Source of the DNA: Ensifer sp. PDNC004
GTDB lineage: Bacteria; Pseudomonadota; Alphaproteobacteria; Rhizobiales; Rhizobiaceae
Assembly (NCBI RefSeq): GCF_016919405.1
Contig: NZ_CP070353.1
Coordinates: 930,001-994,000 of the forward strand
DNA: 64,000 nt
Reading direction: 5' to 3'
Of this stretch, positions 42,662 through 54,847 are shown in pieces (the stretch's first letter is position 1; the number at the start of each line of letters is the position of its first letter). The notes under the pieces are model-generated. The model was not told where the DNA came from. It did not search any database and saw only the letters and a list, made by a program, of their open reading frames with translations. A program made the position numbers and the translations under genes.

Positions 42662-43465
42662 ATGGCAAAATCCGGAAAGATCCGCGTTGGTATCGGCGGC
42701 TGGACCTTCGAGCCCTGGGAAGGCACCTTCTATCCCGACACGCTGGCAAAGAAGCGGCAGCTTGAATTTGCCGGCAAAGAGCTTCGGGCGATCGAGGTGA
42801 ACGGCACTTATTACTCGTCGCAGAAGCCTGCGACCTTCGCCAAGTGGGCGTCGGAGGTGCCCGATGATTTCATCTTCTCCCTGAAGGCGAGCCGCTTCGT
42901 CACCAACCGCAAGGTTCTGTCGGAAGCCGGCGAATCCATGGAGCGTTTCCTGACGCAGGGACTGACCGAGCTTGGCCCCCATCTCGGCCCCATCCTCTGG
43001 CAGTTCGCGCCGACGAAGAAGTTCGAGCCCGACGATTTCGAAGGCTTTTTGAAGCTTCTGCCGGAGAAACAGGACGGCTTGCCACTGCGCCATGTGGTCG
43101 AGGTCCGCAATCCGACCTTCCAGTCTCCGGATTTTGTCTCGCTGCTGGAGAAATACGGCGTCGCCGTCGTGCTCGCCGAGCATGCTGACTATCCGATGAT
43201 CGCCGATGTCACCGCCGATTTCGTCTATCTCCGCCTGCAGAAGGGCAGCGACGAGATCAAGACCTGCTATGCCGCCGACAAGCTCGACCTCTGGGCCGAT
43301 CGCGCCAAGGCGTTTGCAGCCGGCGACGAGCCGAGCGGCCTTGAGAAAAGTGCGCCTGATCGCAAGGCCAAGAAGGAACCGCGCGACGTGTTCGCCTACT
43401 TCATCACCGAGGGCAAGGTGAATGCACCGAACGGCGCACGCGAGCTGCAAAAGCGCGTCGACTGA
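42662..43465 (+). CDS. DUF72 family protein (YecE-like)
   Basis: 267 aa from MAKSGKIRVGIGGWTFEPW; GAGGAGG precedes ATG 42662. DUF72 marks: IGGWTFEPWEGTFYP, KELRAIEVNGTYYSSQKPAT, FSLKASRFVTNRKVL and LRHVVEVRNPTF. It is a TIM-barrel-like protein of unknown activity, common in bacteria. It follows the GNAT gene closely. The convergent-looking hairpin AGCGGGCCAGA/TCTGGCCCGCT follows the stop. Confidence 0.9.
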   Translation: MAKSGKIRVGIGGWTFEPWEGTFYPDTLAKKRQLEFAGKELRAIEVNGTYYSSQKPATFAKWASEVPDDFIFSLKASRFVTNRKVLSEAGESMERFLTQGLTELGPHLGPILWQFAPTKKFEPDDFEGFLKLLPEKQDGLPLRHVVEVRNPTFQSPDFVSLLEKYGVAVVLAEHADYPMIADVTADFVYLRLQKGSDEIKTCYAADKLDLWADRAKAFAAGDEPSGLEKSAPDRKAKKEPRDVFAYFITEGKVNAPNGARELQKRVD

Positions 43466-44047
43466 CATCAGCGGGCCAGATTGCGCGCAGACGCGTCTGG
43501 CCCGCTTGGAGCGCATCGGCGCCCGCGAACCATACCACTCGCTTTAGTCCCAGGCCTGTCGCAGGGCGTCGATGATCTCCTCCCGCGGGCTGCGCCGACG
43601 TCGGCTGCGAACAGATACCGGTGCTTACGGGACCGTTAATAAACGAATCACTGCCCCACCCCATATCACTTTCACTGATGCAACCGAGCCTGCCGTAAGG
43701 GACACTTTTTATGCGGGTTTTTACCCGTCAAAATTTCGTTTGGGCGCCGACCGTTGCGTCAGTCTCACAGGCAACCTCCGGAAGTGCCTGATTTTCATGG
43801 CATTGGCCGATGTCCCCGTTTTCCACAGCTGACCCACACAACATCTAGGGCTCAAACTTCCGTCACAAACCACCCCTTGACGCCCCCGGACGATTCACGG
43901 TTAATGGATTTCACGTTGCAACGGCGGCGGACCGGATTGTTCAAGTCCCGGTTCCTCTCCCAAAATCGGCGGTTCTGAAAGGCGGCAGTCATGGATTTCA
44001 CCATGGGGTCGCCCTGAGGATTTCTGTGCGATTTTTCGGGTCCACCG
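43466..44047. other. Long 5' region of nrdJ, no gene supported
   Basis: About 580 bp with no convincing ORF. It begins with a hairpin after the DUF72 gene (11-bp arms at about 43471-43506). I looked for the conserved cobalamin-riboswitch core because the next gene is B12-dependent and did not find it. Confidence 0.4.
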
Positions 44048-44096
44048 GGGCAATATTTGGCTGGCTTGAAGAAGTTGTTGATACTATATTTAGTAT
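44048..44096 (+). promoter_or_regulatory. Pair of NrdR-like boxes upstream of nrdJ
   Basis: The strong box is ATACTA-TATT-TAGTAT (44081-44096), close to the NrdR consensus ACAC(T/A)ATATAT(T/A)GTGT. A weaker partner with core CAATATTTGG (44051-44060) lies 33 bp upstream centre-to-centre, the three-turn spacing usual for NrdR pairs. They are about 155 bp before the nrdJ start. nrdR itself is outside the window. Confidence 0.65.
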
Positions 44097-44250
44097 TTGC
44101 AGCCAGCCTATCTCACAAGATACAGGGTCACCCAGTTATGGGTTTCTCTCCAAGGACGGAAGCTGAGACTGGCTGCGGGATGCCCCTCGCGGCCGGGCGG
44201 GGACAATTGCGCCTGTGGCGGGCGCTAGGCAACACGAAGGACCAGGGACA

Positions 44251-48048
<3,798 letters not shown>

Positions 48049-48100
48049 GCCACGTCGTCGTCGTCTCTGACGACGACTGAACGAAGACCACGATCATTGC

Positions 48101-48124
48101 CAACCCGAGGTTTTCCTCGGGTTG
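48101..48124 (+). terminator. Perfect hairpin downstream of nrdJ
   Basis: CAACCCGAGG-TTTT-CCTCGGGTTG. There is no long U tract, but it is the likely 3' end of nrdJ. It also shows that a TTG at 48122 is not a plausible start for the next gene. Confidence 0.6.
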
Positions 48125-48184
48125 GAGTGCTTTATAGAACAAAACGCGAATATACAGACCGAGCCACCATTTGATTGGGTTCCC

Positions 48185-48616
48185 TTGAAGCCTGTTCCGA
48201 TCATCGACATTATTCTCGAAGACCCGAACCGGGAGGACCTCAGCGGCATCGTTGCGCCGCTGGATGCCTACAACCATGCCCACAGCGGCATGGCCGATCT
48301 GCCCGGTTTTGCCATCGTCCTTCGCGATCCGGAGACGAAAGTCGCGACGGGTGGGCTCTATGCGACGGATGGATATGGCTGGGCCTTTATCCGTTACCTC
48401 GCCGTTCCCGATGAATACCGCGGCCAAGGCCTTGGCCGACGCCTGATCGAGGAAGCGGAGAAGATCGCGCGCCAGCGCGGCTATGTCGGCCTTTGGCTCG
48501 ACACCTTCGAATTCCAGGCCCGGCCCTTCTATGAAAAGCTCGGCTTCGAGTTCTTTGGTGAACTCGAAGGCGGTGAAGGGGCGATTGCGCGCTACTTTCT
48601 GAAGAAGCGGTTCTGA
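48185..48616 (+). CDS. GNAT family N-acetyltransferase
   Basis: About 143 aa from a TTG start (KPVPIIDIILEDPNREDLSG). GNAT core: ATGGLYATDGYGWAFIRYLA followed by VPDEYRGQGLGRRLIEEAEK (acetyl-CoA loop) and DTFEFQARPFYEKLGFEFFG. The frame is open to 48122, but that lies in a hairpin stem. Substrate unknown. The start is uncertain because no ATG is available before residue ~36. Confidence 0.8.
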   Translation: MKPVPIIDIILEDPNREDLSGIVAPLDAYNHAHSGMADLPGFAIVLRDPETKVATGGLYATDGYGWAFIRYLAVPDEYRGQGLGRRLIEEAEKIARQRGYVGLWLDTFEFQARPFYEKLGFEFFGELEGGEGAIARYFLKKRF

Positions 48617-48752
48617 CGTCGGAAAGTCACGCTCCGAAGAAGCAACCGCGTTTTCTGCCCTCCGAAAGCAGCAGCATGCGGCGGCGACACGATGCACGAC
48701 CGCCGACGCCGCCGGACAGCGAGTGCCTTGTTGCCCTACAACGCGTTTAGGG

Positions 48753-49208
48753 TCACCCGAATCGCCGGCTGCTGTTGACGTCCTTGCCGATGATCTCCCG
48801 GATAATGGTCAGGGTTTCCTTGGCCGCCTCCTTGGGCGCAACTGCCGTATCGGCGACGTTGCCGACCAGCTTCGTCATGTCGTGATCGATGTCCTTCTCC
48901 GCCCAGCGCTTTCCTTTGGCGACGGTAATGTAGACCGAGTAGGCGTGGTGCATGGTTCCGGGCCGCTCGCCGATGATGTGGAGAATTCCTCGAAACGTGT
49001 TGGGATCGGCCTCGGCAAACAACGTCTCGCCGATCCTATAGCCGGCCCGCACTCTGCCGCTGGTCACCAGGATGTTCTTGTCACTCACCGAGACGCCGGC
49101 ATCGCCGAGCAACCTGCGCATTTCCTCCAGATAGGGCGAAAGATGGCCCTCATCCATGATGGCCTTGGCGTTCAAACCATCTGAAATGACGATCTGGCCC
49201 ATGGGCAT
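48753..49208 (-). CDS. Hypothetical protein, 151 aa
   Basis: Starts [25 protein letters not shown] lies upstream of 49208. It is soluble with no signal peptide, mixed alpha/beta composition, and a basic C-terminal helix ([17 protein letters not shown]). I do not recognise a family. Its start overlaps the 3' end of the chimeric ADH-derived ORF (49150-49515) by 59 bp, so translation may be coupled. It lies at the point where core synteny gives way to accessory genes. Confidence 0.6.
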   Translation of the reverse strand: MPMGQIVISDGLNAKAIMDEGHLSPYLEEMRRLLGDAGVSVSDKNILVTSGRVRAGYRIGETLFAEADPNTFRGILHIIGERPGTMHHAYSVYITVAKGKRWAEKDIDHDMTKLVGNVADTAVAPKEAAKETLTIIREIIGKDVNSSRRFG

Positions 49209-49515
49209 ATCGCCTTTCCGCGACGTCCTGATCGGCTTCGATAGCCTTGATTGAGTCCGGGCTCAGCGTTTCACCGGTGGTCGGGTGCGCGATGTAGTCG
49301 TTCCTATCCTTGGACAGGGTGCGAACCGGGACGACACTGAGACTGGGTTTTACCGGCCAGTCTCCGTTTGCGGCATGGAGATCGGTATGGCACACGCCCG
49401 TTGCTTCGTATTTGACCAGGATCTGCCCCGACTGCGGCGTGGGCACCGCCAATTCGTCGATCATCAGCGGTGCGCCGAATTGCCGGACCACGGCCGCCTT
49501 CATCATTTGAGCCAT
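49150..49515 (-). pseudogene. Truncated/chimeric zinc alcohol dehydrogenase remnant
   Basis: A good ribosome-binding site (GGAGGA) and ATG at 49515 open with an AdhP-type N-terminus: [20 protein letters not shown], then [20 protein letters not shown] including the first catalytic-zinc Cys. Homology ends at about residue 60 (VKPSLS). The next ~60 residues ([28 protein letters not shown]) are unrelated. The usual GHEG zinc ligand, structural-zinc loop and Rossmann fold are missing. It is a deletion or recombination remnant that still encodes a 121-aa chimera. Confidence 0.75.
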
Positions 49516-49894
49516 TTGCCAATCCTCCTCCAATCGCCGGGCCACGGAGAGGTTTCTGATGGGAACAGCGGGCCGGCAGTGGCCTATCTCACATACGAAA
49601 TTCGTGTAATTGGCGCGGGCATCGTGGCGTTCACAAGCATGGCCCGGACGGCATTTCATGGTTGGCGTGTACCGCCGACACTTCAACGAGGCTCACGGAG
49701 CGCCATCGTCCGGTTGCAGGGTAAACCCGCCGGCAGAGTTCGACAATGGGTGGAGTTCAGAAGCGGTTCAGAGAACGACGCCTCGCTTCGCCTAGCCGGA
49801 TCGAGCAACACTTATCGGGCAACGACGTTCGAGCGGGCGTGCTGGCGCGCGTCTATTGACAGGCTCGGCGGCCGTCGTGTTGACTGGATGGCAC
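49516..49894. other. Spacer between ADH remnant and tRNA-Ala (379 bp)
   Basis: No convincing gene on either strand; short frames lack ribosome-binding sites or recognisable domains. It probably holds the promoter of the tRNA and that of the ADH remnant. Confidence 0.4.
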
Positions 49895-49970
49895 GGGGCC
49901 GTAGCTCAGTTGGGAGAGCGCCGCAATCGCACTGCGGAGGTCGAGGGTTCGACTCCCTTCGGCTCCACCA
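49895..49970 (+). tRNA. tRNA-Ala, anticodon CGC
   Basis: 76 nt with encoded CCA. The acceptor arm GGGGCCG/CGGCTCC has one G-T pair; the D arm is GCTC...GAGC; the anticodon arm is CCGCA-ATCGCAC-TGCGG, giving CGC (reads GCG). The T arm contains TTCGACT. All invariant positions look intact. Confidence 0.95.
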
Positions 49971-50007
49971 AGGCAAACAGAATTGAGCCAATTGCCGAAG
50001 CACTGCA

Positions 50008-50050
50008 GGAGCGGCTGACTTGTAATCAGCAGATCGCAAGTTCGAGTTTC
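50008..50050 (+). pseudogene. Broken tRNA-Thr(TGT) fragment
   Basis: GAGCGGCTGACTTGTAATCA and the following GCAGATCGCAAGTTCGAGTT match the anticodon arm (CTGA-CTTGTAA-TCAG, anticodon TGT), variable loop and T arm of a tRNA-Thr. The acceptor 5' strand and most of the D arm are absent, and the 3' acceptor strand is not recognisable. It lies 38 bp after the intact tRNA-Ala. Confidence 0.65.
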
Positions 50051-50121
50051 TCTGGGGACAACACTCGTCCCGGCCACCGCCCGGCCTTCGCGCAACAACG
50101 CCCGCTCACGCGCCCCTGTTT

Positions 50122-50724
50122 TCAGAGGCTGAACGGATCCCGTGCCGAGCGTTTCCCGCTCGGTGCATTGAACGGATCCGCCTTCTTCTCCTTGGACTTG
50201 CGGCCTTCGTCGGCGATGATCTCGTCGACTGCCTTCTGGCACTTCATCAGCTCTTCGGCCGCGGGGCCAGTGCCGCGCAGGCTGAGATTGGCGATCACGC
50301 GATCTTCGAACGCGATGGCCAGGCCCCGCTTGCGCACGAAGCCCGTCAGGAACTCGGCGTCGGTGACGTTCACGAACAGAAACTTTCCGCTCGCATCGCC
50401 AGCAGCGGTCGCCGAAGCGCTCCAGGGCTCGGTCTTGTCGAAGCGGAACGTCAGGTCGTATTCCTTGCCGACCTCGAGCGACCGCCAGTCGTCGCTGGCA
50501 AAGCCCATGTAGAGCGGCGACTCGGAGCCCTTGGGATAGAACCCGAGCCGCAAGGTGACGCCGCCGTCGAATTCCGACGATATGAAGCAGGAGCCCTCCA
50601 TCGAGGTGTCGGATGCAACGGTCCAACCGTCGACGTCCTTCCACTTGATGATTTCGGACTCCTCGGCCGCGGCCGATCCCGCGGCGATCAGACAGCTTAC
50701 CAATCCGACCAGCAATCTACGCAT
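50122..50724 (-). CDS. Secreted protein with DPF-motif tail (paralogue A)
   Basis: 200 aa. Signal peptide MRRLLVGLVSCLIAAGSAAA cleaved before EESE. The central domain (GWTVASDTSMEGSCFISSEF, LRLGFYPKGSESPLYMGFAS, FLTGFVRKRGLAIAFEDRVI) is shared with the downstream-numbered paralogue at 50843-51475, which has the same order of elements. It ends with an acidic/basic linker and two DPF motifs (ADPFNAP, RDPFSL). I do not know a named family; it looks periplasmic. Confidence 0.75.
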   Translation of the reverse strand: MRRLLVGLVSCLIAAGSAAAEESEIIKWKDVDGWTVASDTSMEGSCFISSEFDGGVTLRLGFYPKGSESPLYMGFASDDWRSLEVGKEYDLTFRFDKTEPWSASATAAGDASGKFLFVNVTDAEFLTGFVRKRGLAIAFEDRVIANLSLRGTGPAAEELMKCQKAVDEIIADEGRKSKEKKADPFNAPSGKRSARDPFSL

Positions 50725-50842
50725 GCAAAACCCCCGTTTGCCCGCATTTTGATAGGTACCCGCGCCGCTGTCGAGGGTACCGAGCCCGATACCAGCAACA
50801 TTTTAGGAATATTCACCTCTCTGCGGCAAGCGGACGCGCCCA

Positions 50843-51475
50843 TCACATGGCGAAAGGATCTTTCGACGACTTGGTCTGGCCGCCACCGGCAAAGGGATCG
50901 TTGTTCGGGCCAGTGCCACCGGCGCCGGCAAAGGGATCGTTCGCTGCCCCCTGCCCGCCATTCGGGATCAAGGCGCTAACCGCCTCCTGACATTTGAACA
51001 TCTCGCTCACCGCCTTCATCGAATCGCGCAGGCTGAGGCTCGCGACGACGCGTCCCTCGAAGGCCAGCGCCAACGTGTTCTTGCGAACGAATTCGGTAAA
51101 GAAGTCGGTGTTGGAAAAGTTCACGACGAGGGCCTTGGCGCCGGTAAGATCGACGCCGAATGCAACGGCCGGCCACTGGCGACCACGGTCGAGCTGCAAG
51201 GCGACGTCATATTCCCGCTGCGGCTCGATGGATTTCCAGTCGGCATTGCCGATCGAAAGAAACGCCAGGTTCGCCGACCCCCGCGGATAAAAGCCGATAC
51301 GAAGGATCGCGCCTGCATCATAGCTCGTCGCGGCGTAACACGAGCCTCCCAGGGAAGGATCGGAACCCACCGTCCAGGCGTTGATCCGCTTCCAGATGTT
51401 CGAACGCCCATCTTCAGCAGACGCCGCTCCGGCCGTGAGCAACAGACCGAGCACCACCAACGACAATCTACGCAT
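50843..51475 (-). CDS. Secreted protein with DPF-motif tail (paralogue B)
   Basis: 210 aa from MRRLSLVVLGLLLTAGAASA (signal peptide). It is paralogous to 50122-50724: WTVGSDPSLGGSCYAATSYD, LRIGFYPRGSANLAFLSIGN, FFTEFVRKNTLALAFEGRVV, and a final MFKCQEAV where the other has LMKCQKAV. The Gly-rich tail carries three DPF units (NDPFAGAGG, NNDPFAGGG, KDPFAM). A frame open to 51619 would hide the signal peptide, so the start at 51475 is preferred. Function unknown. Confidence 0.75.
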   Translation of the reverse strand: MRRLSLVVLGLLLTAGAASAEDGRSNIWKRINAWTVGSDPSLGGSCYAATSYDAGAILRIGFYPRGSANLAFLSIGNADWKSIEPQREYDVALQLDRGRQWPAVAFGVDLTGAKALVVNFSNTDFFTEFVRKNTLALAFEGRVVASLSLRDSMKAVSEMFKCQEAVSALIPNGGQGAANDPFAGAGGTGPNNDPFAGGGQTKSSKDPFAM

Positions 51476-51799
51476 GCAATTACCCCACTTTCCACGCAAA
51501 GTTATCTTTTTTTGACCTCCTGTCGAGACGGTGAAGCCTCTTCCTCGCAGGGATTCTTGCGCATCCCCCACCCCCGACCCTAGAGCCGATACTGCCGGTG
51601 CGTTCTTCGCGCGTCGCAAGAGGAACGGTCAAGATGAACTCGAGGTGGAGCGGCTGGCGCAAATCAGACACAGCCTGCAGGCAAAGAGCTGTTGAACACG
51701 GCAGAGTGATCGCCATGCTTGCTGGACTTCGGAACGAAAGCACGGTTCACATCGTTACCCACCCTGTAGTGCCACCCCTTCATCAAGTGGACAATTCCC

Positions 51800-52096
51800 G
51801 TGCTTGCCGCCCTGCTTCTCGCTTCGATAGTCGCATCGCCCAATATGCCTGACGTCAAGCTCAGCGCCGCGACGGTGGATGAACTCCAGACCGATTTCGA
51901 ACGGGCCGTGCCGTGCCATCAGATCGATGGACGCAACGTGTGGAAGGGCGCACTGGCGTTCTACATCCAGTCCTTCGTTTATGACGGCGACACACCCGTC
52001 GCGACCGACGCCGCCGACGCGGTGCTGCCGGAAGACAACAGCGCAGAGACGGTGAAGGAGTTCGAGGACGCCTGCTCGACCTCGCAAGCGACCTAA
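51800..52096 (+). CDS. Small possibly exported protein
   Basis: 98 aa from GTG 51800. The N-terminus (MLAALLLASIVASPN) is hydrophobic like a signal peptide; the mature part contains KLSAATVDELQTDFERAVPC and ends acidic. Two cysteines could form a disulfide. There is no clear Shine-Dalgarno and no family, so this is a tentative gene. An in-frame stop lies 30 bp upstream. Confidence 0.4.
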   Translation: MLAALLLASIVASPNMPDVKLSAATVDELQTDFERAVPCHQIDGRNVWKGALAFYIQSFVYDGDTPVATDAADAVLPEDNSAETVKEFEDACSTSQAT

Positions 52097-52270
52097 ATCT
52101 CTCCTCATAGAGCCCCGTGATTCGCTCGAATCAGCTGCGCGACTGGCGTCATCCGGCGCGATTTTGGCACGCAACCGTCGCCGATAAGCGCCCTGCTCCC
52201 GCAAAAGTGACCGATCGGCACCCGCAGAAGCGGCCAATCGCCTGAATTCACGAAATTTTAGGCACTTGCG

Positions 52271-52311
52271 GAACACATATGGAACAGATAGTGTCTGTTC
52301 TTGATTTGTTT
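52271..52311. promoter_or_regulatory. LexA boxes of the lexA promoter
   Basis: GAAC-ACATATG-GAAC (52271-52285) is an exact alphaproteobacterial SOS box; GTTC-TTGATTT-GTTT (52297-52311) is a one-mismatch second box in the opposite orientation. They end 22 bp before the lexA start and fit autoregulation. Confidence 0.85.
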
Positions 52312-52333
52312 CACGCCTCTGGAGCGACGTGCC

Positions 52334-53056
52334 ATGCTGACCCGCAAGCAACAGGAATTGCTTCTGTTCATTCACGAACGCATGAAGGAGTCGGGCGTAC
52401 CGCCGTCATTCGATGAAATGAAGGATGCGCTCGACCTGGCGTCGAAGTCCGGCATCCACCGTTTGATCACCGCGCTCGAAGAACGCGGCTTCATTCGCCG
52501 GCTGCCGAACCGGGCGCGCGCGCTCGAAGTCATCAAGCTTCCGGAAGCCTACGCCGCCGGCCAGCAGCAGCCGCGCAGGGGCTTCTCGCCGAGCGTGATC
52601 GAAGGCAGCCTTGGAAAGCCGCCGGCGGCCGCTCCTGCTGCGCCGAAGCCCGCCCCGGTTGCCGAAAGTACGTCCGTTTCCGTCCCGGTGATGGGGCGCA
52701 TCGCTGCAGGCGTTCCGATCTCGGCGATCCAGAACAACACCCATGACATCACCGTGCCGCTCGACATGATCGGCAGCGGCGAACATTACGCCCTTGAAGT
52801 GAAGGGCGATTCGATGATCGAGGCCGGCATCTTCGACGGCGACACGGTGATCATCCGCAACGGCAACTCGGCCAATCCCGGCGACATCATCGTGGCGCTC
52901 GTGGACGACGAGGAAGCGACGCTGAAGCGCTTTCGTCGCAAGGGCGCGTCGATTGCGCTCGAAGCCGCCAACCCCGCCTACGAGACGCGCATCTTCGGAC
53001 CAGATCGCGTGAAGATCCAGGGCAAGCTCGTCGGGCTGATCCGCCGCTACCATTGA
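52334..53056 (+). CDS. lexA: SOS repressor LexA
   Basis: 240 aa. N-terminal winged [23 protein letters not shown] with [20 protein letters not shown]; a Pro/Ala linker; Ala-Gly cleavage site in [11 protein letters not shown]. The S24 protease domain has the nucleophile in [15 protein letters not shown] and the catalytic Lys in [10 protein letters not shown]. It represses SOS genes and self-cleaves with RecA. Its promoter carries two SOS boxes. The neighbours on both sides are accessory-type genes. Confidence 0.98.
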   Translation: MLTRKQQELLLFIHERMKESGVPPSFDEMKDALDLASKSGIHRLITALEERGFIRRLPNRARALEVIKLPEAYAAGQQQPRRGFSPSVIEGSLGKPPAAAPAAPKPAPVAESTSVSVPVMGRIAAGVPISAIQNNTHDITVPLDMIGSGEHYALEVKGDSMIEAGIFDGDTVIIRNGNSANPGDIIVALVDDEEATLKRFRRKGASIALEAANPAYETRIFGPDRVKIQGKLVGLIRRYH

Positions 53057-53081
53057 ATTCCAGGCAGAACACCGAATCAAA

Positions 53082-53120
53082 AAAGAGCCTCGCCAAGGAA
53101 ATTGGCGAGGCTCTTTCCAT
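53082..53120. terminator. Bidirectional terminator, lexA / small secreted protein
   Basis: AAAGAGCCTCGCCAA (53082-53096) pairs perfectly with TTGGCGAGGCTCTTT (53102-53116) around a 5-nt loop. Confidence 0.85.
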
Positions 53121-53146
53121 TTCGGGTGACCTGAAATCCAGATCGC

Positions 53147-53479
53147 CTATTCGTGGATCGTATATTCGCCGAGCTCGCAGAGATCCTGCGTGTCCTCGGT
53201 CGTATCGAGGGCCGAGCCCTCCTCGAATTCGAATCGCATGTCGTATTTGCAGACGTCCCGCCCGTCGGCAATGGTGATCTCCATGCTCTCGCCGGGGTTC
53301 AGGACCTGCCGACCGAAAACATCGTCTTCCCACTCATTGACGCCGACCGGCGACGTATAAAAGTTCGTCAGTACCACGCTGGTGTTGTTCTTCAGCTGGA
53401 AAACCAGGTCGTCAGCGTGCGCCTCAATAGCGGTCGCCGCAAAACACGCCAACGCCGTCAGGATCAGTCTCTTTTTCAT
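53147..53479 (-). CDS. Small secreted protein of unknown function
   Basis: About 110 aa from MKKRLILTALACFAATAIEA, a signal peptide cleaved near HADD. The mature domain starts LVFQLKNNTSVVLTNFYTSP, a short beta-rich pattern, and has two cysteines (DVCKYDMRF; DLCELGEYT) that could pair. A start three codons earlier (53488) is possible. Similar small secreted proteins are frequent in rhizobia, but I cannot name the family. Convergent with lexA. Confidence 0.75.
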   Translation of the reverse strand: MKKRLILTALACFAATAIEAHADDLVFQLKNNTSVVLTNFYTSPVGVNEWEDDVFGRQVLNPGESMEITIADGRDVCKYDMRFEFEEGSALDTTEDTQDLCELGEYTIHE

Positions 53480-53488
53480 TGATGCCAT

Positions 53489-53814
53489 TGCCTCCGTTCT
53501 TAATGTTGACGGACGCTACCGATGCGGCTGATCTCAGCGGAGTCATCGCTCCCCCTCTACCGATTTCACCGAAGCGATAAGATCCGACGGAGGCATAGGA
53601 GACGTGGCTTGCGCGGACGTGGGGTCGCGAAACGACCCGCGCTGCCCTAGGGCAGAACGTCAAACCAACTTAAACGAGGTGAAAATATTGGAGGCCTCGC
53701 CCGGAACAGTAGAAATGCGAAATATCAATGGCTTGCGCGAGCGCGCTGCCACACTTGGCTGAAATATTTTCATTGAAAATTCAAAGGCGGCTGCCACACC
53801 CTGCCACACTTTTC
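53489..53814. other. Spacer with three CTGCCACAC direct repeats
   Basis: 326 bp without a gene. CTGCCACACTT occurs at 53746-53756 and 53801-53811, and CTGCCACACC at 53791-53800. The local sequence (GAAAATATTTTCATTG region) is more AT-rich than its surroundings. Confidence 0.45.
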
Positions 53815-54816
53815 TTACTCTGAATCGGTCCGCGGCAACTCGTCCAAGGTGAAGAGTGGCAATGCGTTGTCATCCCTTTGTTTCACGCCCTTGAAGGATG
53901 GATGCCGCAGCTTCCCGTCTTGTGTCCATGCCCGGTACTCGATGTCCGCGACGAGCAGAGGGTCGGTGAAGACGGCTCCCTTGCGCTTCAGCGCGACCGG
54001 CGGCCGCGTTGCCCGGATCGTGTCGAGCACCTTGCGCAGGTCCACCGATTCCTTATTGCTCCACCCGGTACCGCAGCCGCCGACATAGACGAAGTTGTCG
54101 CCCTTCCTCGCCGCCAGCAGCAGCCGACCGATGGCGCCTGGCATCGTCGAAGGCTCATAGCCGATGATCACGAAGGTATCGCGGCGCGCACATTTGATTT
54201 TCAGCCACTCCGGCTGACGGCCCGATCGATAGGGCTTGTCCCGGCGCTTGGCGACGATCCCCTCAAGGCCGAGTTCGCACGCCGCGCGGAAGAACTCGGC
54301 GCCGTCCGCCGCCACCTCCTCGGAGAACCGGATCGCGCCCATCATGCCGGCGACAATCGGCTCGAGCAATTGCCGCCGCTCGGACAACGGCAGCCACCGC
54401 AGGTCGCGACCGTCGAGACATAGCAGGTCGAAGGCATAGAAGATGATTTCGCTTGCGTCGTGCGCGCTGGGCTTCTTGCCGACCGCACGCTGCAGCAGCC
54501 CGAAATCTGACCTGCCTTGATCATCGAGGACGACGGCCTCGCCGTCTATGATCATGGGAGTGTGCCCGAGCTCGCGCGCCTCGGCGACGATCGAGCCGAA
54601 CTTCGGCGTCCAGTCGTAGCCGCCCCGCGTTATCGCCCTCACCTCTCCGGGCTCGACATGAACCGCGAGCCGATATCCGTCCCATTTCACCTCAAAGGCC
54701 CAATCCGGCCCCTTCGGCGAGTTGTCGACGAGGGTTGCGACGCATGGCTCGACGCGCCGCGGCATCGGATCTGCTTGCGGCCCGGTTGACGGGGCTTTCT
54801 TCGCTGTTTTAGCCAT
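53815..54816 (-). CDS. ATP-dependent DNA ligase, stand-alone LigD ligase domain
   Basis: 333 aa. Adenylation motif I is FEVKWDGYRLAVHVE (active-site Lys), motif III YAFDLLCLDGRDLRW, motif IV ELGLEGIVAKRRDKPYRSGR and motif V region EWLKIKCARRDTF. The OB-fold follows to the C-terminus (SFKGVKQRDDNALPL). The phosphoesterase and polymerase domains of full LigD are absent, and no ku gene is nearby. Such ligases act in non-homologous end joining or base-excision repair. It may be cargo of the accessory region. Confidence 0.93.
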   Translation of the reverse strand: MAKTAKKAPSTGPQADPMPRRVEPCVATLVDNSPKGPDWAFEVKWDGYRLAVHVEPGEVRAITRGGYDWTPKFGSIVAEARELGHTPMIIDGEAVVLDDQGRSDFGLLQRAVGKKPSAHDASEIIFYAFDLLCLDGRDLRWLPLSERRQLLEPIVAGMMGAIRFSEEVAADGAEFFRAACELGLEGIVAKRRDKPYRSGRQPEWLKIKCARRDTFVIIGYEPSTMPGAIGRLLLAARKGDNFVYVGGCGTGWSNKESVDLRKVLDTIRATRPPVALKRKGAVFTDPLLVADIEYRAWTQDGKLRHPSFKGVKQRDDNALPLFTLDELPRTDSE

Positions 54817-54847
54817 TCCGCGTTAACGCAAGAAACAGCGAAAACGT

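Noticed and set aside
43466..44250. Cobalamin riboswitch before nrdJ
   Set aside because: Expected because NrdJ uses B12, but the conserved B12-box and surrounding core were not found by eye; NrdR-like boxes explain regulation better. A covariance search would decide.
48122..48184. TTG start at 48122 for the GNAT gene
   Set aside because: It lies in the stem of the nrdJ 3' hairpin, so the transcript of the GNAT gene cannot reasonably start translation there.
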